NCBI RefSeq assembly: GCF_002356335.1
Contig: NZ_AP018165.1
Coordinates: forward strand, 310,001-374,000
Direction: 5' to 3'
DNA length: 64,000 bases
Source: [Mycobacterium] stephanolepidis
Lineage (GTDB): Bacteria > Actinomycetota > Actinomycetes > Mycobacteriales > Mycobacteriaceae
Shown here: piece after piece, positions 1 through 7,780 of the stretch
Position numbering within the stretch: position 1 is the first letter of the stretch
Layout: each line of letters starts with the position of its first letter
Made by a program: the position numbers and the translations under genes
The notes under the pieces: generated by a model
What the model was told of the DNA's origin: nothing
Database searches by the model: none
What the model saw: the letters and a program-made list of their open reading frames with translations, nothing else

Positions 1-67
1 GCTGCGCCGCATCGGGTCCTAGAGTTCAATACACAAGAATCGGGGGCCGAGGCCAGGGGGTGTACGC

Positions 68-730
68 ATGCGATCAGCGGTGGGGGCATTGGTGGTCGCA
101 CTGGGCGCCCTGCACCCGGCCGTCGCAACAGCCGAACCATCGCCCAATGTCCCGCCGTCGGCGATCGACCGCCTGATGATCACTCAGCCAGAGGCCGAAC
201 GGGTGATGGGCGTGGCTCTGCCCAATGTCCAGCGGCAAAGTGCCACCTTCGCATTGGATACCGATCGCCCGGACTGCGGAAGTGTGGTGTTGGCTTCGGT
301 GTCGAGCTATGACCGGTCCCCTTATGTGGCTGCGCACTCCCAGGCACTCTGGGATCACACCGGCTGGTTCACCCTGGTCGATCAAAGTGTGGCGGTCTTC
401 GGCACCGATGCGGAGGCCCGCGATTTCGCGCACAGCGAGGCCGATCGCTGGCGGGCATGTGAGCATCAGACCATCAACGTCTCCGAGCTGGCCATCGACG
501 GCACCACTCTGGTGGCGACGGTGGATATTCGGGATGTCACGCAGGTCGACAACCTGCTCGCGGTCGGCTATTCACGAAATGATTCCGCGTATGCGTCATG
601 TCAGCATGTGTTTCTCAGCGAGCGCAACGTCACCATCGATATCCGAACGTGCTCAACGGTTTCCAAGAGTGATGGTGAGCGGGCCTTCGAATTGATGAAG
701 ATCGTCGGTCCGCGAGTATGGGAGGCATAA
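68..730 (+). CDS. Secreted PknH-sensor-like protein (copy 1)
   Basis: A 220-residue exported protein. Residues 1-22 look like a signal peptide (hydrophobic run ending in ATA before EPS), with no lipobox cysteine. The rest resembles the extracellular sensor domain found at the C-terminus of mycobacterial PknH kinases and in many stand-alone lipoproteins; four cysteines (C70, C131, C178, C195) fit the two disulfides expected of that fold. There is no kinase or transmembrane anchor, so it is probably a free periplasmic or secreted ligand-binding protein; the ligand is unknown. It is followed after only 3 bp by a paralogue with the same domain and cysteine spacing. The start ATG follows a G-rich GGCCAGGGGG stretch. 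Confidence 0.75.
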   Translation: MRSAVGALVVALGALHPAVATAEPSPNVPPSAIDRLMITQPEAERVMGVALPNVQRQSATFALDTDRPDCGSVVLASVSSYDRSPYVAAHSQALWDHTGWFTLVDQSVAVFGTDAEARDFAHSEADRWRACEHQTINVSELAIDGTTLVATVDIRDVTQVDNLLAVGYSRNDSAYASCQHVFLSERNVTIDIRTCSTVSKSDGERAFELMKIVGPRVWEA

Positions 731-733
731 GTC

Positions 734-1378
734 ATGAGAGTTCCGGCATGGGCGGTCGTGACGACGATGGCGGGGATGCTTCTGGCGTCGCCCGCGCACG
801 CGGATCCGGGTTCGATCGTGCCGCCCGCCGCGATCGATGACCTGATGGTGACGCCGCAAGAGGCGTCGTCGGTGCTGGGAGTTGGCTTCCCGACGGTCAA
901 TCGGCTCAATGCGCTGCCAGATCTGTCGACCGACAGACCCGATTGTGGCAGCGTGGTTCGCGCGTCCATCGCCACCTATGACCGCGCACCGTACATGGCC
1001 GCCCATGACCAGCAGCTCGAAGATGCGGCTCCGTGGACCGTCCAGGTCTCGCAAAGCGTGGCGGTATTCCCCTCCGACGATGAGGCCCGCGACTTCGCTT
1101 CCAGCGAAATGGATTTGTGGCAGCTGTGCGCGAACCAAACAGTGCGCGACGGCTTCCAGTGGAAGTACATGATCAGTGCACTTCGTCGTGATGATGACGC
1201 GATCGTGGGACCGTACGTGATGATCGCCGATAACGGAGTGCGTAAAGCCTGCACGCATCTGCTGGTCAGAGTCCGTAACACCGTGAGTGATATGCGGACA
1301 TGCTCCGACGGTCCCGAGCGTTACGAACGTTTGTTGCGCATCACCAGGATTATCGGACCCCGCTACGAAGCGGCCTGA
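734..1378 (+). CDS. Secreted PknH-sensor-like protein (copy 2)
   Basis: A 214-residue paralogue of the preceding gene, in the same transcription unit. It has a signal peptide (cleavage likely after AHA, residue 23), then the same sensor-like domain with cysteines C71, C132, C173 and C190. Shared blocks include the region around STDRPDCGSVV and the stretch VAVF..D.EARDFA.SE. The two copies are clearly divergent in sequence, so the duplication is not recent. Function and ligand are unknown. Its 3' end overlaps the 3' end of the convergent nagA-like gene by 16 bp (stop TGA at 1376-1378). Confidence 0.75.
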   Translation: MRVPAWAVVTTMAGMLLASPAHADPGSIVPPAAIDDLMVTPQEASSVLGVGFPTVNRLNALPDLSTDRPDCGSVVRASIATYDRAPYMAAHDQQLEDAAPWTVQVSQSVAVFPSDDEARDFASSEMDLWQLCANQTVRDGFQWKYMISALRRDDDAIVGPYVMIADNGVRKACTHLLVRVRNTVSDMRTCSDGPERYERLLRITRIIGPRYEAA

Positions 1379-2247
1379 ACACGGACCGCGCGAAGAGGAT
1401 TGACGGACGTCTGCAGGGCGGCCACCTCGGGACCCGCCTGAGCCACCGCGAACCGATACAGGTCCGCCATGCTCGCGGTGCTGCCCGCGATGGTGCCGTC
1501 GGGAAGCCGCGCTTCACCAGCTGCGACGGTGACCGGCAGCTGGCCCAATCGATAAGCACCATCGGGCATTCCGGCGGCGCACATCGCGTCGGTGACAAGA
1601 GCGATTCGGTCTGGTCCCACCGCGGCCAGCACCATTCGGTAGATCGCGGGGTGGATGTGTACGCCATCGGCGATCAACTCGATGGTCACCGACGGGCTCT
1701 CCAGGAGGGCCGGAATAGGACCGGGCTCGCGATGGTGGATCGGCCGCATGGCGTTGAACAGATGAGTGGCGACGGTAGCACCGGACGAAATAGCCTGCAA
1801 GGTCTGCTCATACGTGGCATCGGTATGTCCCACTGCCGCCACTACGCCGCGCGCGACAAGCAACTCGATGGCCAGGATTGCGCCGGGAAGCTCGGGCGCA
1901 ATGGTGACCATCCGAATATGCCCGGCGCCCGCGTCCAGTAGCCGCTCCAGCTCGGCGAGATCCGGTTCGCGCAGCAGCCGCGGATCGTGCGCTCCGGCAT
2001 ATCGCGGCGACAGCCAGGGGCCTTCCAGGTGTATCCCGGCGATACCCCCGGTGCTCGCCGTGCCGGCGAGCACACGCACCGCGTTGAGCAGGTCATCGGG
2101 CGCCAGGGTCACCAGGCTGGCCAGCATACCGTCGGTGCCGTGGGATCGGTGCCACTCTGTGGCAATACGATTGGCCTCCGGATCGTCTCCAAATGATGCG
2201 CCGCCACCGCCGTGCACGTGCATATCGAAAAATCCGGGCACTGTCAT
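1363..2247 (-). CDS. nagA: N-acetylglucosamine-6-phosphate deacetylase, barrel only
   Basis: Amidohydrolase of the NagA family, hydrolysing GlcNAc-6-phosphate to glucosamine-6-phosphate and acetate. The metal and catalytic residues are present: HVH (H10, H12), HLEGPW (E75), GHTDAT (H141), THLFNAM (H162), DGVHIHP and LVTDAM (D220). The protein is 294 residues, against roughly 380 usual for the family. It begins at MTVPGFFDMHVHGG, which normally sits about 45-50 residues in, and stops just after the NP.RA motif, so both halves of the composite beta-sandwich domain are missing while the TIM barrel is complete. The start ATG lies 1 bp after the stop of the upstream SIS gene, so the N-terminus cannot extend in frame. 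Last gene of the aminosugar operon. Confidence 0.85.
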   Translation of the reverse strand: MTVPGFFDMHVHGGGGASFGDDPEANRIATEWHRSHGTDGMLASLVTLAPDDLLNAVRVLAGTASTGGIAGIHLEGPWLSPRYAGAHDPRLLREPDLAELERLLDAGAGHIRMVTIAPELPGAILAIELLVARGVVAAVGHTDATYEQTLQAISSGATVATHLFNAMRPIHHREPGPIPALLESPSVTIELIADGVHIHPAIYRMVLAAVGPDRIALVTDAMCAAGMPDGAYRLGQLPVTVAAGEARLPDGTIAGSTASMADLYRFAVAQAGPEVAALQTSVNPLRAVRVQAAS

Positions 2248-2248
2248 G

Positions 2249-3280
2249 TCAGAGCGTTTCGGTCACCTTGGATAGACCTCGCGGTACATCGGGGTCTTCT
2301 CCGCGGCCGATCGCCAACTGCAGGGCAAGCAGCTGCAGCGGAATGATGGCCAACATGGGCGAAAGCTCCTCGAGCGTCGGCTCCAGGGTGACGCCCAGCC
2401 CGGTGGCGGCCACCGCGTCCGCCGATCCCACGCAGCACACATCGGCTCCGCGTCCGGCCAGCCGGTGCAGCACGTCGTTCATGGCCCGGCCGCCGACCCC
2501 GTCGGGCACGATCGCGATCACGGGTACCTGCGGATCGATCATGGCCAGCGGGCCGTGCAGCAGGTCTGCTCCCGAGAATGCCTGGGCAGAAAGATAACTC
2601 GTCTCCATCAGCTTGAGAGCGGCTTCGCGTGCGGTGGGGTACGAGTAGCCGCGGCCGGTGGTGACCAGGCGTGACGCGAAGCGGTAGCGGGTAGCCAGCT
2701 GCTGCACCACGGCGCTGTGCAGGATCTCCTCGCCGCGCTCCGGGAGCAGGGCGGCCGCCGTGTTATCGCGGCCCGCCACATCGGTGAGCAGCAGGTACAG
2801 CGCCAGCAATTGCGCCGTGTACGACTTGGTGGCCGCAACCGCGAGTTCAGGCCCTGCCAACACGTCCACGTGATGTTCGGCGGCCGTAGCCAGCGCAGAC
2901 TTCGGAGCATTGGTCACGGCGATGGTCAGTGCTCCCTGCTGGCGCGCCACCGATAGCGTCTGCACCAGGTCGGGAGAGCCCCCCGATTGGCTGACTCCGA
3001 TTACCAGCACGCCCGAAAGATCTGGCCGCGCACCGTAGGTTGTCATGGTCGAGGGTGAGGCCAGCCCCGCGGGGACCTGCAGGATGATCTCGGTGAGGTA
3101 CTTGCCGTACAACGCGGCGTGGTCGCTGGTGCCGCGCGCGACGAAGAGCACGAAGCGCGGCTGGTACTCGACGATCTTGGCTGCCACCTCCGCGATGCCC
3201 GATCGACCTTCCGAAAGCAGCCGCCCCCAGACAGCGGGCTGTTGGCGTATCTCGTCAGCCATATGCGTCCCCGCGGTCAT
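2249..3280 (-). CDS. SIS-domain sugar-phosphate deaminase/isomerase
   Basis: A 343-residue protein of two tandem SIS (sugar isomerase) domains, roughly residues 35-175 and 195-335, with sugar-phosphate binding signatures RGTSDHA and SQSGGSPD. It lacks the glutaminase domain of GlmS, as in NagB-II/GlmD-type glucosamine-6-phosphate deaminases and AgaS. Lying between a GlcNAc kinase and NagA, it most likely converts glucosamine-6-phosphate to fructose-6-phosphate and ammonia, the step after deacetylation. The start overlaps the kinase stop as ATGA; MADEI, six codons in, is an alternative start. An AgaS-like substrate preference cannot be excluded. Confidence 0.85.
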   Translation of the reverse strand: MTAGTHMADEIRQQPAVWGRLLSEGRSGIAEVAAKIVEYQPRFVLFVARGTSDHAALYGKYLTEIILQVPAGLASPSTMTTYGARPDLSGVLVIGVSQSGGSPDLVQTLSVARQQGALTIAVTNAPKSALATAAEHHVDVLAGPELAVAATKSYTAQLLALYLLLTDVAGRDNTAAALLPERGEEILHSAVVQQLATRYRFASRLVTTGRGYSYPTAREAALKLMETSYLSAQAFSGADLLHGPLAMIDPQVPVIAIVPDGVGGRAMNDVLHRLAGRGADVCCVGSADAVAATGLGVTLEPTLEELSPMLAIIPLQLLALQLAIGRGEDPDVPRGLSKVTETL

Positions 3281-4179
3281 GCCTTCTCCAATCCGTCGAC
3301 ATCGACCCCGGCCAGGGCCAATGCTCCAAACACCGGTTCACGTTGCAGCACAGCGATATCCGAAACTCCGGTGTTACGCGTACGTTCGATGATATCGGCG
3401 ACGAGGCCCGGTTGGTTGACCAGTAGGCCCCCACCGAGTACCACGGGCAGTCCGGGGCCCAATCGTAGGCAGACACCCTCGATCAGGGCAGCCAAGTCGA
3501 TGGCTGTTTGCCTAGTGATCACCTGCGCGGGCTCATCACCTGCCGAGGCGAGGTCGAAGACAAGTCCTGCCATCTTGGCCCAGTACCGGCGTTCGGGGTG
3601 TGCATAGAAATGATCCAGCAGCTGTGCAGGCTCGGTGACACCGCACTCGGCGGTAAACCGCTGCGAGAGCGCATCGGGCGGATCGCCCCGATCGGATAAA
3701 GAGAGCGCGTGCCGCACAGCCGATCTCGACACGCCGTAGCCGCTGCCGTCGTCACCCAGCAGGTACCCCCAACCGCCGACTCGCGCGGTGATGCCATCGG
3801 CCCGCTTTCCCCACGCTACCGATCCGGTACCGGATATCACCGCGATGCCGGCTGTCAGCCCGCCCGCCGCCAGGATGAGCTGCGTGTCGTGCACTGCGGT
3901 GATGTCGGCGTGAGGTGCATACGGTTGCAGCAGCCGAACCAGGGCCCGCGCACCTTCGGGGGTATCCACCCCGGCTGACCCGGCACTGACGCGGGAGACA
4001 TCGTCCAGGTTCAGCTCGGAGAAGATGTCGGAGAAAACGGTTTTCGCCTGCTCCTCCGTCACCGACTGCAAGTTCGCGCTACCGGCCAGCGCCTCGCCGA
4101 TCACCTTGCCATCCGCTACGGCCAGCGCGCGGGTCTTGGATCCGCCGATGTCTATCCCAACTACTACACCTCGGGCCAC
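3277..4179 (-). CDS. N-acetylglucosamine kinase, BadF/BadG family
   Basis: A 300-residue ASKHA-fold kinase. The N-terminal phosphate-1 loop is GIDIGGSKTRALAVADG; SGTGSVAWG and the region around GGWGYLLGDDGSG follow, then an adenosine loop at VVLGGGLLV. This is the BadF/BadG/BcrA/BcrD ATPase family that contains eukaryotic-type NAGK and bacterial GlcNAc/MurNAc kinases. It would phosphorylate aminosugar entering through the adjacent MFS porter to feed NagA. The start overlaps the 3' end of the transporter gene by 16 bp and the stop overlaps the SIS gene start, so translation is coupled. Exact substrate (GlcNAc, glucosamine or MurNAc) is inferred from context. Confidence 0.85.
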   Translation of the reverse strand: MARGVVVGIDIGGSKTRALAVADGKVIGEALAGSANLQSVTEEQAKTVFSDIFSELNLDDVSRVSAGSAGVDTPEGARALVRLLQPYAPHADITAVHDTQLILAAGGLTAGIAVISGTGSVAWGKRADGITARVGGWGYLLGDDGSGYGVSRSAVRHALSLSDRGDPPDALSQRFTAECGVTEPAQLLDHFYAHPERRYWAKMAGLVFDLASAGDEPAQVITRQTAIDLAALIEGVCLRLGPGLPVVLGGGLLVNQPGLVADIIERTRNTGVSDIAVLQREPVFGALALAGVDVDGLEKA

Positions 4180-5558
4180 TTGCCTCCGCTTTCCCAGAAA
4201 TGCCGGATCTCCTCAAGGTTGCGGCCCTTGGTTTCCGGTGCCAACAGATAGACGAACACGAGGGCGGCCAACGCCAGCGCTCCGAAGACACCGAACGCAA
4301 CGGTGCCGCCGAGTGCGGTCAACAACGTCAGGAAGTACATGGACACAACGGCATTGGCCACCAGGTCTGACGTCAGCATGGCGCTGGCCCCGTAAGAGCG
4401 CAGCCGTGCCGGGAAACTCTCGCCCGCGTACACCCACACCAGCGAGCCGAATCCGAAGGTGAAACCCACCGCGATGAGCACGATTCCCAGGAAGCCGAGA
4501 ACCGTCAACACGCCGCCGAATGACGATCCACCGATTGCGAATACGGTCACCAGCAGGGCGTCGGCGATGATCATGATGGTGATGCCGATCATGAGAATGG
4601 GACGGCGGCCCATCCGGTCGATGGTCGACATGGACACGAATACCGCCAGGAGTGCTGCCACCTGAACAAGCGCGGGAAGACCGAGCTTGGCGAAGTATCC
4701 CGACATGCCCATCGCCTCGAAGATGCGAGGCCCGTAGTAGACGACAGCGTTGATGCCGGTGATCTGAATAAAGAATCCAAGACCGACAACGAAAAAGGTT
4801 GCTCTGTTGTAGGGCGGAGTCACCATCTCTTTGAGTCGCGCCAGCACCGAACCGCCGCCCTCGGACCGCAGGGCGTCGGCGATCTCATCGAGCTCGTGCT
4901 CGACGTCGATATCGGGATCCACCGTGGTGAGGATCTCGCGCGCGCGTGCACGGTCGCCGCGCATCATGTACCAGCGAGCCGTATCGGGGAGCTTGCGTAG
5001 GGCGATCAGTACCAGCACGGCGGGGATGGCCGCCAGGCCCAGCATCAGCCGCCAGCTGCCCGTTGAGGACAACGCCCAGGCGATGAGGTACCCGGCGATG
5101 ATCCCTGTTACGCAGGCCAGTTGGTAGAGCACCAGCATCGAGCCCCGGATCTTGGTGGGGGAGGACTCGGCGACGAACACGGGAACCACCACCACCGACA
5201 CACCCACAGTGAGCCCGAGCAAGAATCGCGCGGCGACCAGGGTATTCAGGTCGACGGCCAGCGCGGAGAGTAGCGAGAAGATTCCAAACGTCGCCGCCAC
5301 CAGGACCATTGATCGTTTCCGGCCGATCTTGTTGGACAGTGGGCCACCGATGAGTGCGCCCACGATCTCGCCGATCACCACCGCGGTGGCGGCCACCTGC
5401 TGGTCGTTGGTGGACAGATGTAGGTCGTCGGTGAGGAACAGCAACGCACCTGCAATGTTGGAGGAGTCGTATCCGTAGATGACACCCACCGCTGCGGCCG
5501 TCACGGCCACCATCAGACCCAGACGCGACGTCGAGCGGAGGTCGGTGATCAGGCTCAT
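4164..5558 (-). CDS. MFS sugar porter (probable aminosugar uptake)
   Basis: A 464-residue 12-TM permease of the sugar porter (SP) family. It has the loop signature GGPLSNKIGRKRS after TM2, a second copy DRMGRRP after TM8, and the SP hallmark PETKGRNLEE near the C-terminus. I chose the ATG at 5558 (MSLITDL) because the 77 in-frame residues upstream are arginine- and histidine-rich, resemble no family member, and overlap the divergent oxidoreductase gene. First gene of the aminosugar operon; since the kinase follows, the sugar probably enters unphosphorylated rather than by a PTS. No regulator gene lies nearby. Confidence 0.85.
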   Translation of the reverse strand: MSLITDLRSTSRLGLMVAVTAAAVGVIYGYDSSNIAGALLFLTDDLHLSTNDQQVAATAVVIGEIVGALIGGPLSNKIGRKRSMVLVAATFGIFSLLSALAVDLNTLVAARFLLGLTVGVSVVVVPVFVAESSPTKIRGSMLVLYQLACVTGIIAGYLIAWALSSTGSWRLMLGLAAIPAVLVLIALRKLPDTARWYMMRGDRARAREILTTVDPDIDVEHELDEIADALRSEGGGSVLARLKEMVTPPYNRATFFVVGLGFFIQITGINAVVYYGPRIFEAMGMSGYFAKLGLPALVQVAALLAVFVSMSTIDRMGRRPILMIGITIMIIADALLVTVFAIGGSSFGGVLTVLGFLGIVLIAVGFTFGFGSLVWVYAGESFPARLRSYGASAMLTSDLVANAVVSMYFLTLLTALGGTVAFGVFGALALAALVFVYLLAPETKGRNLEEIRHFWESGGKWPEV

Positions 5559-5609
5559 CCCACGTATTAGACACTGAGGATGCGGCGGGCACGGGTTATT
5601 GGAGGTGGC

Positions 5610-6497
5610 GTGAAGATCGGTGTTGTTGCTCCGGTAGAGCTCGGGATGACCGCGGAACCCGACAAGATCCTCGAATTCGCGCGTGCCGCAGAGCGGCTGG
5701 GATTCAACGAGATCTCCGTGGTGGAGCACGCGGTCGTCATCGGAGACACGCAGAGCACCTACCCCTACTCGCCGACCGGTCAGTCGCACCTGCCCGATGA
5801 TGTCGACATTCCCGACCCGCTGGAACTGCTGTCGTTTGTCGCCGGCGCCACCACGACACTCGGGCTGTCCACCGGGGTGCTGGTGTTACCCGACCACCAC
5901 CCCGTCGTGCTGGCCAAACGTCTGGCCACCCTGGACCGATTGAGCGGAGGGCGGCTGCGGGTCTGTCTGGGAGTCGGATGGATGCGTGAGGAGATCGAGG
6001 CGTGCGGGGGCGATTTCGACCATCGCGGCGCGGCTACCGATGAAGCCGTGGCGGTGATGCGCACACTGTGGTCAACCGATGGGCCCGCTGCCTACGACGG
6101 TGATTTTTACCGATTCCACAACGCCTACTCCTACCCCAAGCCGTCACGGCCACAAGGTGTTCCGCTGTACATCGGTGGGCACAGCAAGGCGGCGGCGCGA
6201 CGCGCGGGGCGGCTGGGCGATGGCTTTCAACCGTTGGGGCTGGTCGGTGAGGATCTGTCGGCCGCGCTCAATGTCATGCGGGCGGCGGCGAGCGATGCGG
6301 GTCGAGATCCCGCGAACATCGACCTTGTGCTGGGCCATGGTTTGCATCGCGTGGACCGGGAGGCGCTGGATCAGGCGCACCAGAGCGGTGCGGGACGAAT
6401 GCTGCTGTCAGCCTCGCGGCGCGCCACGACGCTGGACGCGGTGCTCGACGAGATGGCCGCGTGCGCTACCCGACTCGAACTGGTCGGTCCTCGCTGA
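5610..6497 (+). CDS. LLM-class F420-dependent oxidoreductase
   Basis: A 295-residue luciferase-like monooxygenase-fold protein of the mycobacterial F420 type: KIGVVAPVELG at the N-terminus, a central FVAGATTTLGLSTGVLVLP strand and the GRLRVCLGVGWMREE turn. Such proteins use F420 or FMN to oxidise or reduce small substrates; the substrate here is unknown. I prefer the GTG at 5610, preceded closely by GGAGGT, because it starts exactly at the family N-terminus. The ATG at 5580 would add ten residues. Divergent from the sugar porter; its 3' end overlaps the convergent SnoaL-like gene by 32 bp. Confidence 0.8.
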   Translation: MKIGVVAPVELGMTAEPDKILEFARAAERLGFNEISVVEHAVVIGDTQSTYPYSPTGQSHLPDDVDIPDPLELLSFVAGATTTLGLSTGVLVLPDHHPVVLAKRLATLDRLSGGRLRVCLGVGWMREEIEACGGDFDHRGAATDEAVAVMRTLWSTDGPAAYDGDFYRFHNAYSYPKPSRPQGVPLYIGGHSKAAARRAGRLGDGFQPLGLVGEDLSAALNVMRAAASDAGRDPANIDLVLGHGLHRVDREALDQAHQSGAGRMLLSASRRATTLDAVLDEMAACATRLELVGPR

Positions 6498-6906
6498 ACA
6501 CCACGACCGGCTCGCGGCGGGTGAAGAGCCAACCGGCAGCTCCGCGCTCGTAGGTGTCGAGGTAGCAGACGGCCATCACGTTGTCGTGATGCTGGTCGCC
6601 GCGCAGGTAGATGTGGTGGGCCATGCAATAGACCTCGCCCGTCGCGGTGTCGCCGTGGACAGTCGCCGTCTGCTGACCGATGAGGTGATACGTCGCATGC
6701 AGTGGCGTGAGTGCCGCGACAATCGAATCCGCGATCGCCTCGCGGCCCTGCAGCGCCGCCGAATCGCCCGTGCGCAGCAGGGCGGGGGGCCGGATCAGTT
6801 CGGCGTCAACCGAGAACAGCGCGACGAGCGCGTCGACGTCGCGACGGTCTGCGGCGCTGGCATACCGGGCGACGAGATCCTGGATGGCGAGTCGGTCATC
6901 GGTCAC
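6466..6906 (-). CDS. SnoaL/NTF2-like protein
   Basis: A 146-residue protein of the SnoaL-like/NTF2 fold: the N-terminal helix DRLAIQDLVARYASAADRRD, the DALVALFS strand, and the C-terminal wrap ending in W.FTRREPVV. Mycobacterial members include steroid-isomerase-like and dehydratase-like enzymes, but most are uncharacterised, so no substrate is assigned. The GTG at 6906 gives the usual family start; an upstream ATG at 6939 would add 11 residues and run into the putative operator. Divergent from the SDR gene. Confidence 0.7.
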   Translation of the reverse strand: MTDDRLAIQDLVARYASAADRRDVDALVALFSVDAELIRPPALLRTGDSAALQGREAIADSIVAALTPLHATYHLIGQQTATVHGDTATGEVYCMAHHIYLRGDQHHDNVMAVCYLDTYERGAAGWLFTRREPVVVFSEDRPVRVG

Positions 6907-6937
6907 GGATACAAAGACTATGGGGCCTCGATCTCCC

Positions 6938-6953
6938 AACCAACTGATCGGTT
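6938..6953. promoter_or_regulatory. Candidate operator between divergent genes
   Basis: A 16-bp imperfect inverted repeat, AACC (6938-6941) and GGTT (6950-6953) around AACTGATC, lies just upstream of the SDR start at 6966 and of the SnoaL-like gene. Arms of this AACC/GGTT kind occur in operators of several actinobacterial TetR regulators; which regulator binds here is unknown. Confidence 0.35.
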
Positions 6954-6965
6954 AGGGTGCGGCTC

Positions 6966-7745
6966 ATGGATATCAATGGTGTGTCTGCAATCGTCACGGG
7001 TGGCGCCTCGGGTCTGGGTGCCGCAACTGCTCGCCTGCTCGCTGAGCAGGGCGCCAAGGTCGTCATCGCCGACGTCCAGGACGAAAAGGGTGAGGCTCTG
7101 GCCAAGGAACTCGGTGGCGCCTTCGTGCACACCGACGTCACCAGCGAGGCCGACGGTATCGCCGCCGTCGACGCCGCCAAGGAGCTGGGCCCGGTACGCG
7201 TCCTCATCAACTGCGCGGGCGTTGGCTGGCCCGGCCGCACCATTGGCAAGGACGGTCAGTACGCCTCGGCACACTCGCTGGACATCTTCTCCAAGGTCAT
7301 CGGCATCAACCTGATCGGCTCGTTCAACCTGATCCGTCTCGCGGCCACCGCGATCAGCCAGGAAGAGCCGGTCGACGAGTTCGGTGAGCGCGGCGCCATC
7401 GTCAACACCGCCTCCGTCGCGGCGTTCGACGGCCAGATCGGCCAGGCGGCCTACTCGGCGTCCAAGGGCGGAATCGTCGGCATGACGCTGCCGATCGCGC
7501 GCGATCTGTCGGTCGTCGGCATCCGTGTCAACACCATCGCGCCGGGCCTCATCGACACCCCGATCTACGGTGAGGGCGACTCCGCGCAACAGTTCAAGGA
7601 CCGCCTGGCACCGAACGTGCTCTACCCGCAGCGCCTGGGTAACCCCGAGGAATTCGCCTCGCTGGCCCTGGAGCTCGTCACCAACAGCTACATGAACGCC
7701 GAGACGATTCGCATCGACGGTGGAGCCCGCCTCCAGCCGAAGTAG
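6966..7745 (+). CDS. SDR oxidoreductase, 3-hydroxyacyl-CoA dehydrogenase-like
   Basis: A 259-residue classical short-chain dehydrogenase: NAD(P) loop TGGASGLG (about residues 11-18), INCAGVG, and the catalytic YSASK. Length and the closing YMNAETIRIDGGARLQPK resemble 17beta-HSD10/HADH2-type enzymes acting on short 3-hydroxyacyl-CoAs or steroids. The ATG at 6966 gives the normal start MDINGVSAIV; a GTG three codons earlier is possible. Only 35 bp separate its stop from egtA on the same strand, so it may be co-transcribed with the ergothioneine cluster, although its chemistry has no known role there. Confidence 0.8.
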   Translation: MDINGVSAIVTGGASGLGAATARLLAEQGAKVVIADVQDEKGEALAKELGGAFVHTDVTSEADGIAAVDAAKELGPVRVLINCAGVGWPGRTIGKDGQYASAHSLDIFSKVIGINLIGSFNLIRLAATAISQEEPVDEFGERGAIVNTASVAAFDGQIGQAAYSASKGGIVGMTLPIARDLSVVGIRVNTIAPGLIDTPIYGEGDSAQQFKDRLAPNVLYPQRLGNPEEFASLALELVTNSYMNAETIRIDGGARLQPK

Positions 7746-7780
7746 CGGTACTTGTCGGTGGCCTATGGAACATTGGAGAG

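Noticed and set aside
2..22. Possible 3' end of another gene (LRRIGS then TAG)
   Set aside because: Only seven codons are visible, too few to support a call.
6079..7314. 411-residue plus-strand frame across the oxidoreductase, SnoaL and SDR genes
   Set aside because: It runs out of frame through three well-supported genes and is arginine-rich with no recognisable domain.
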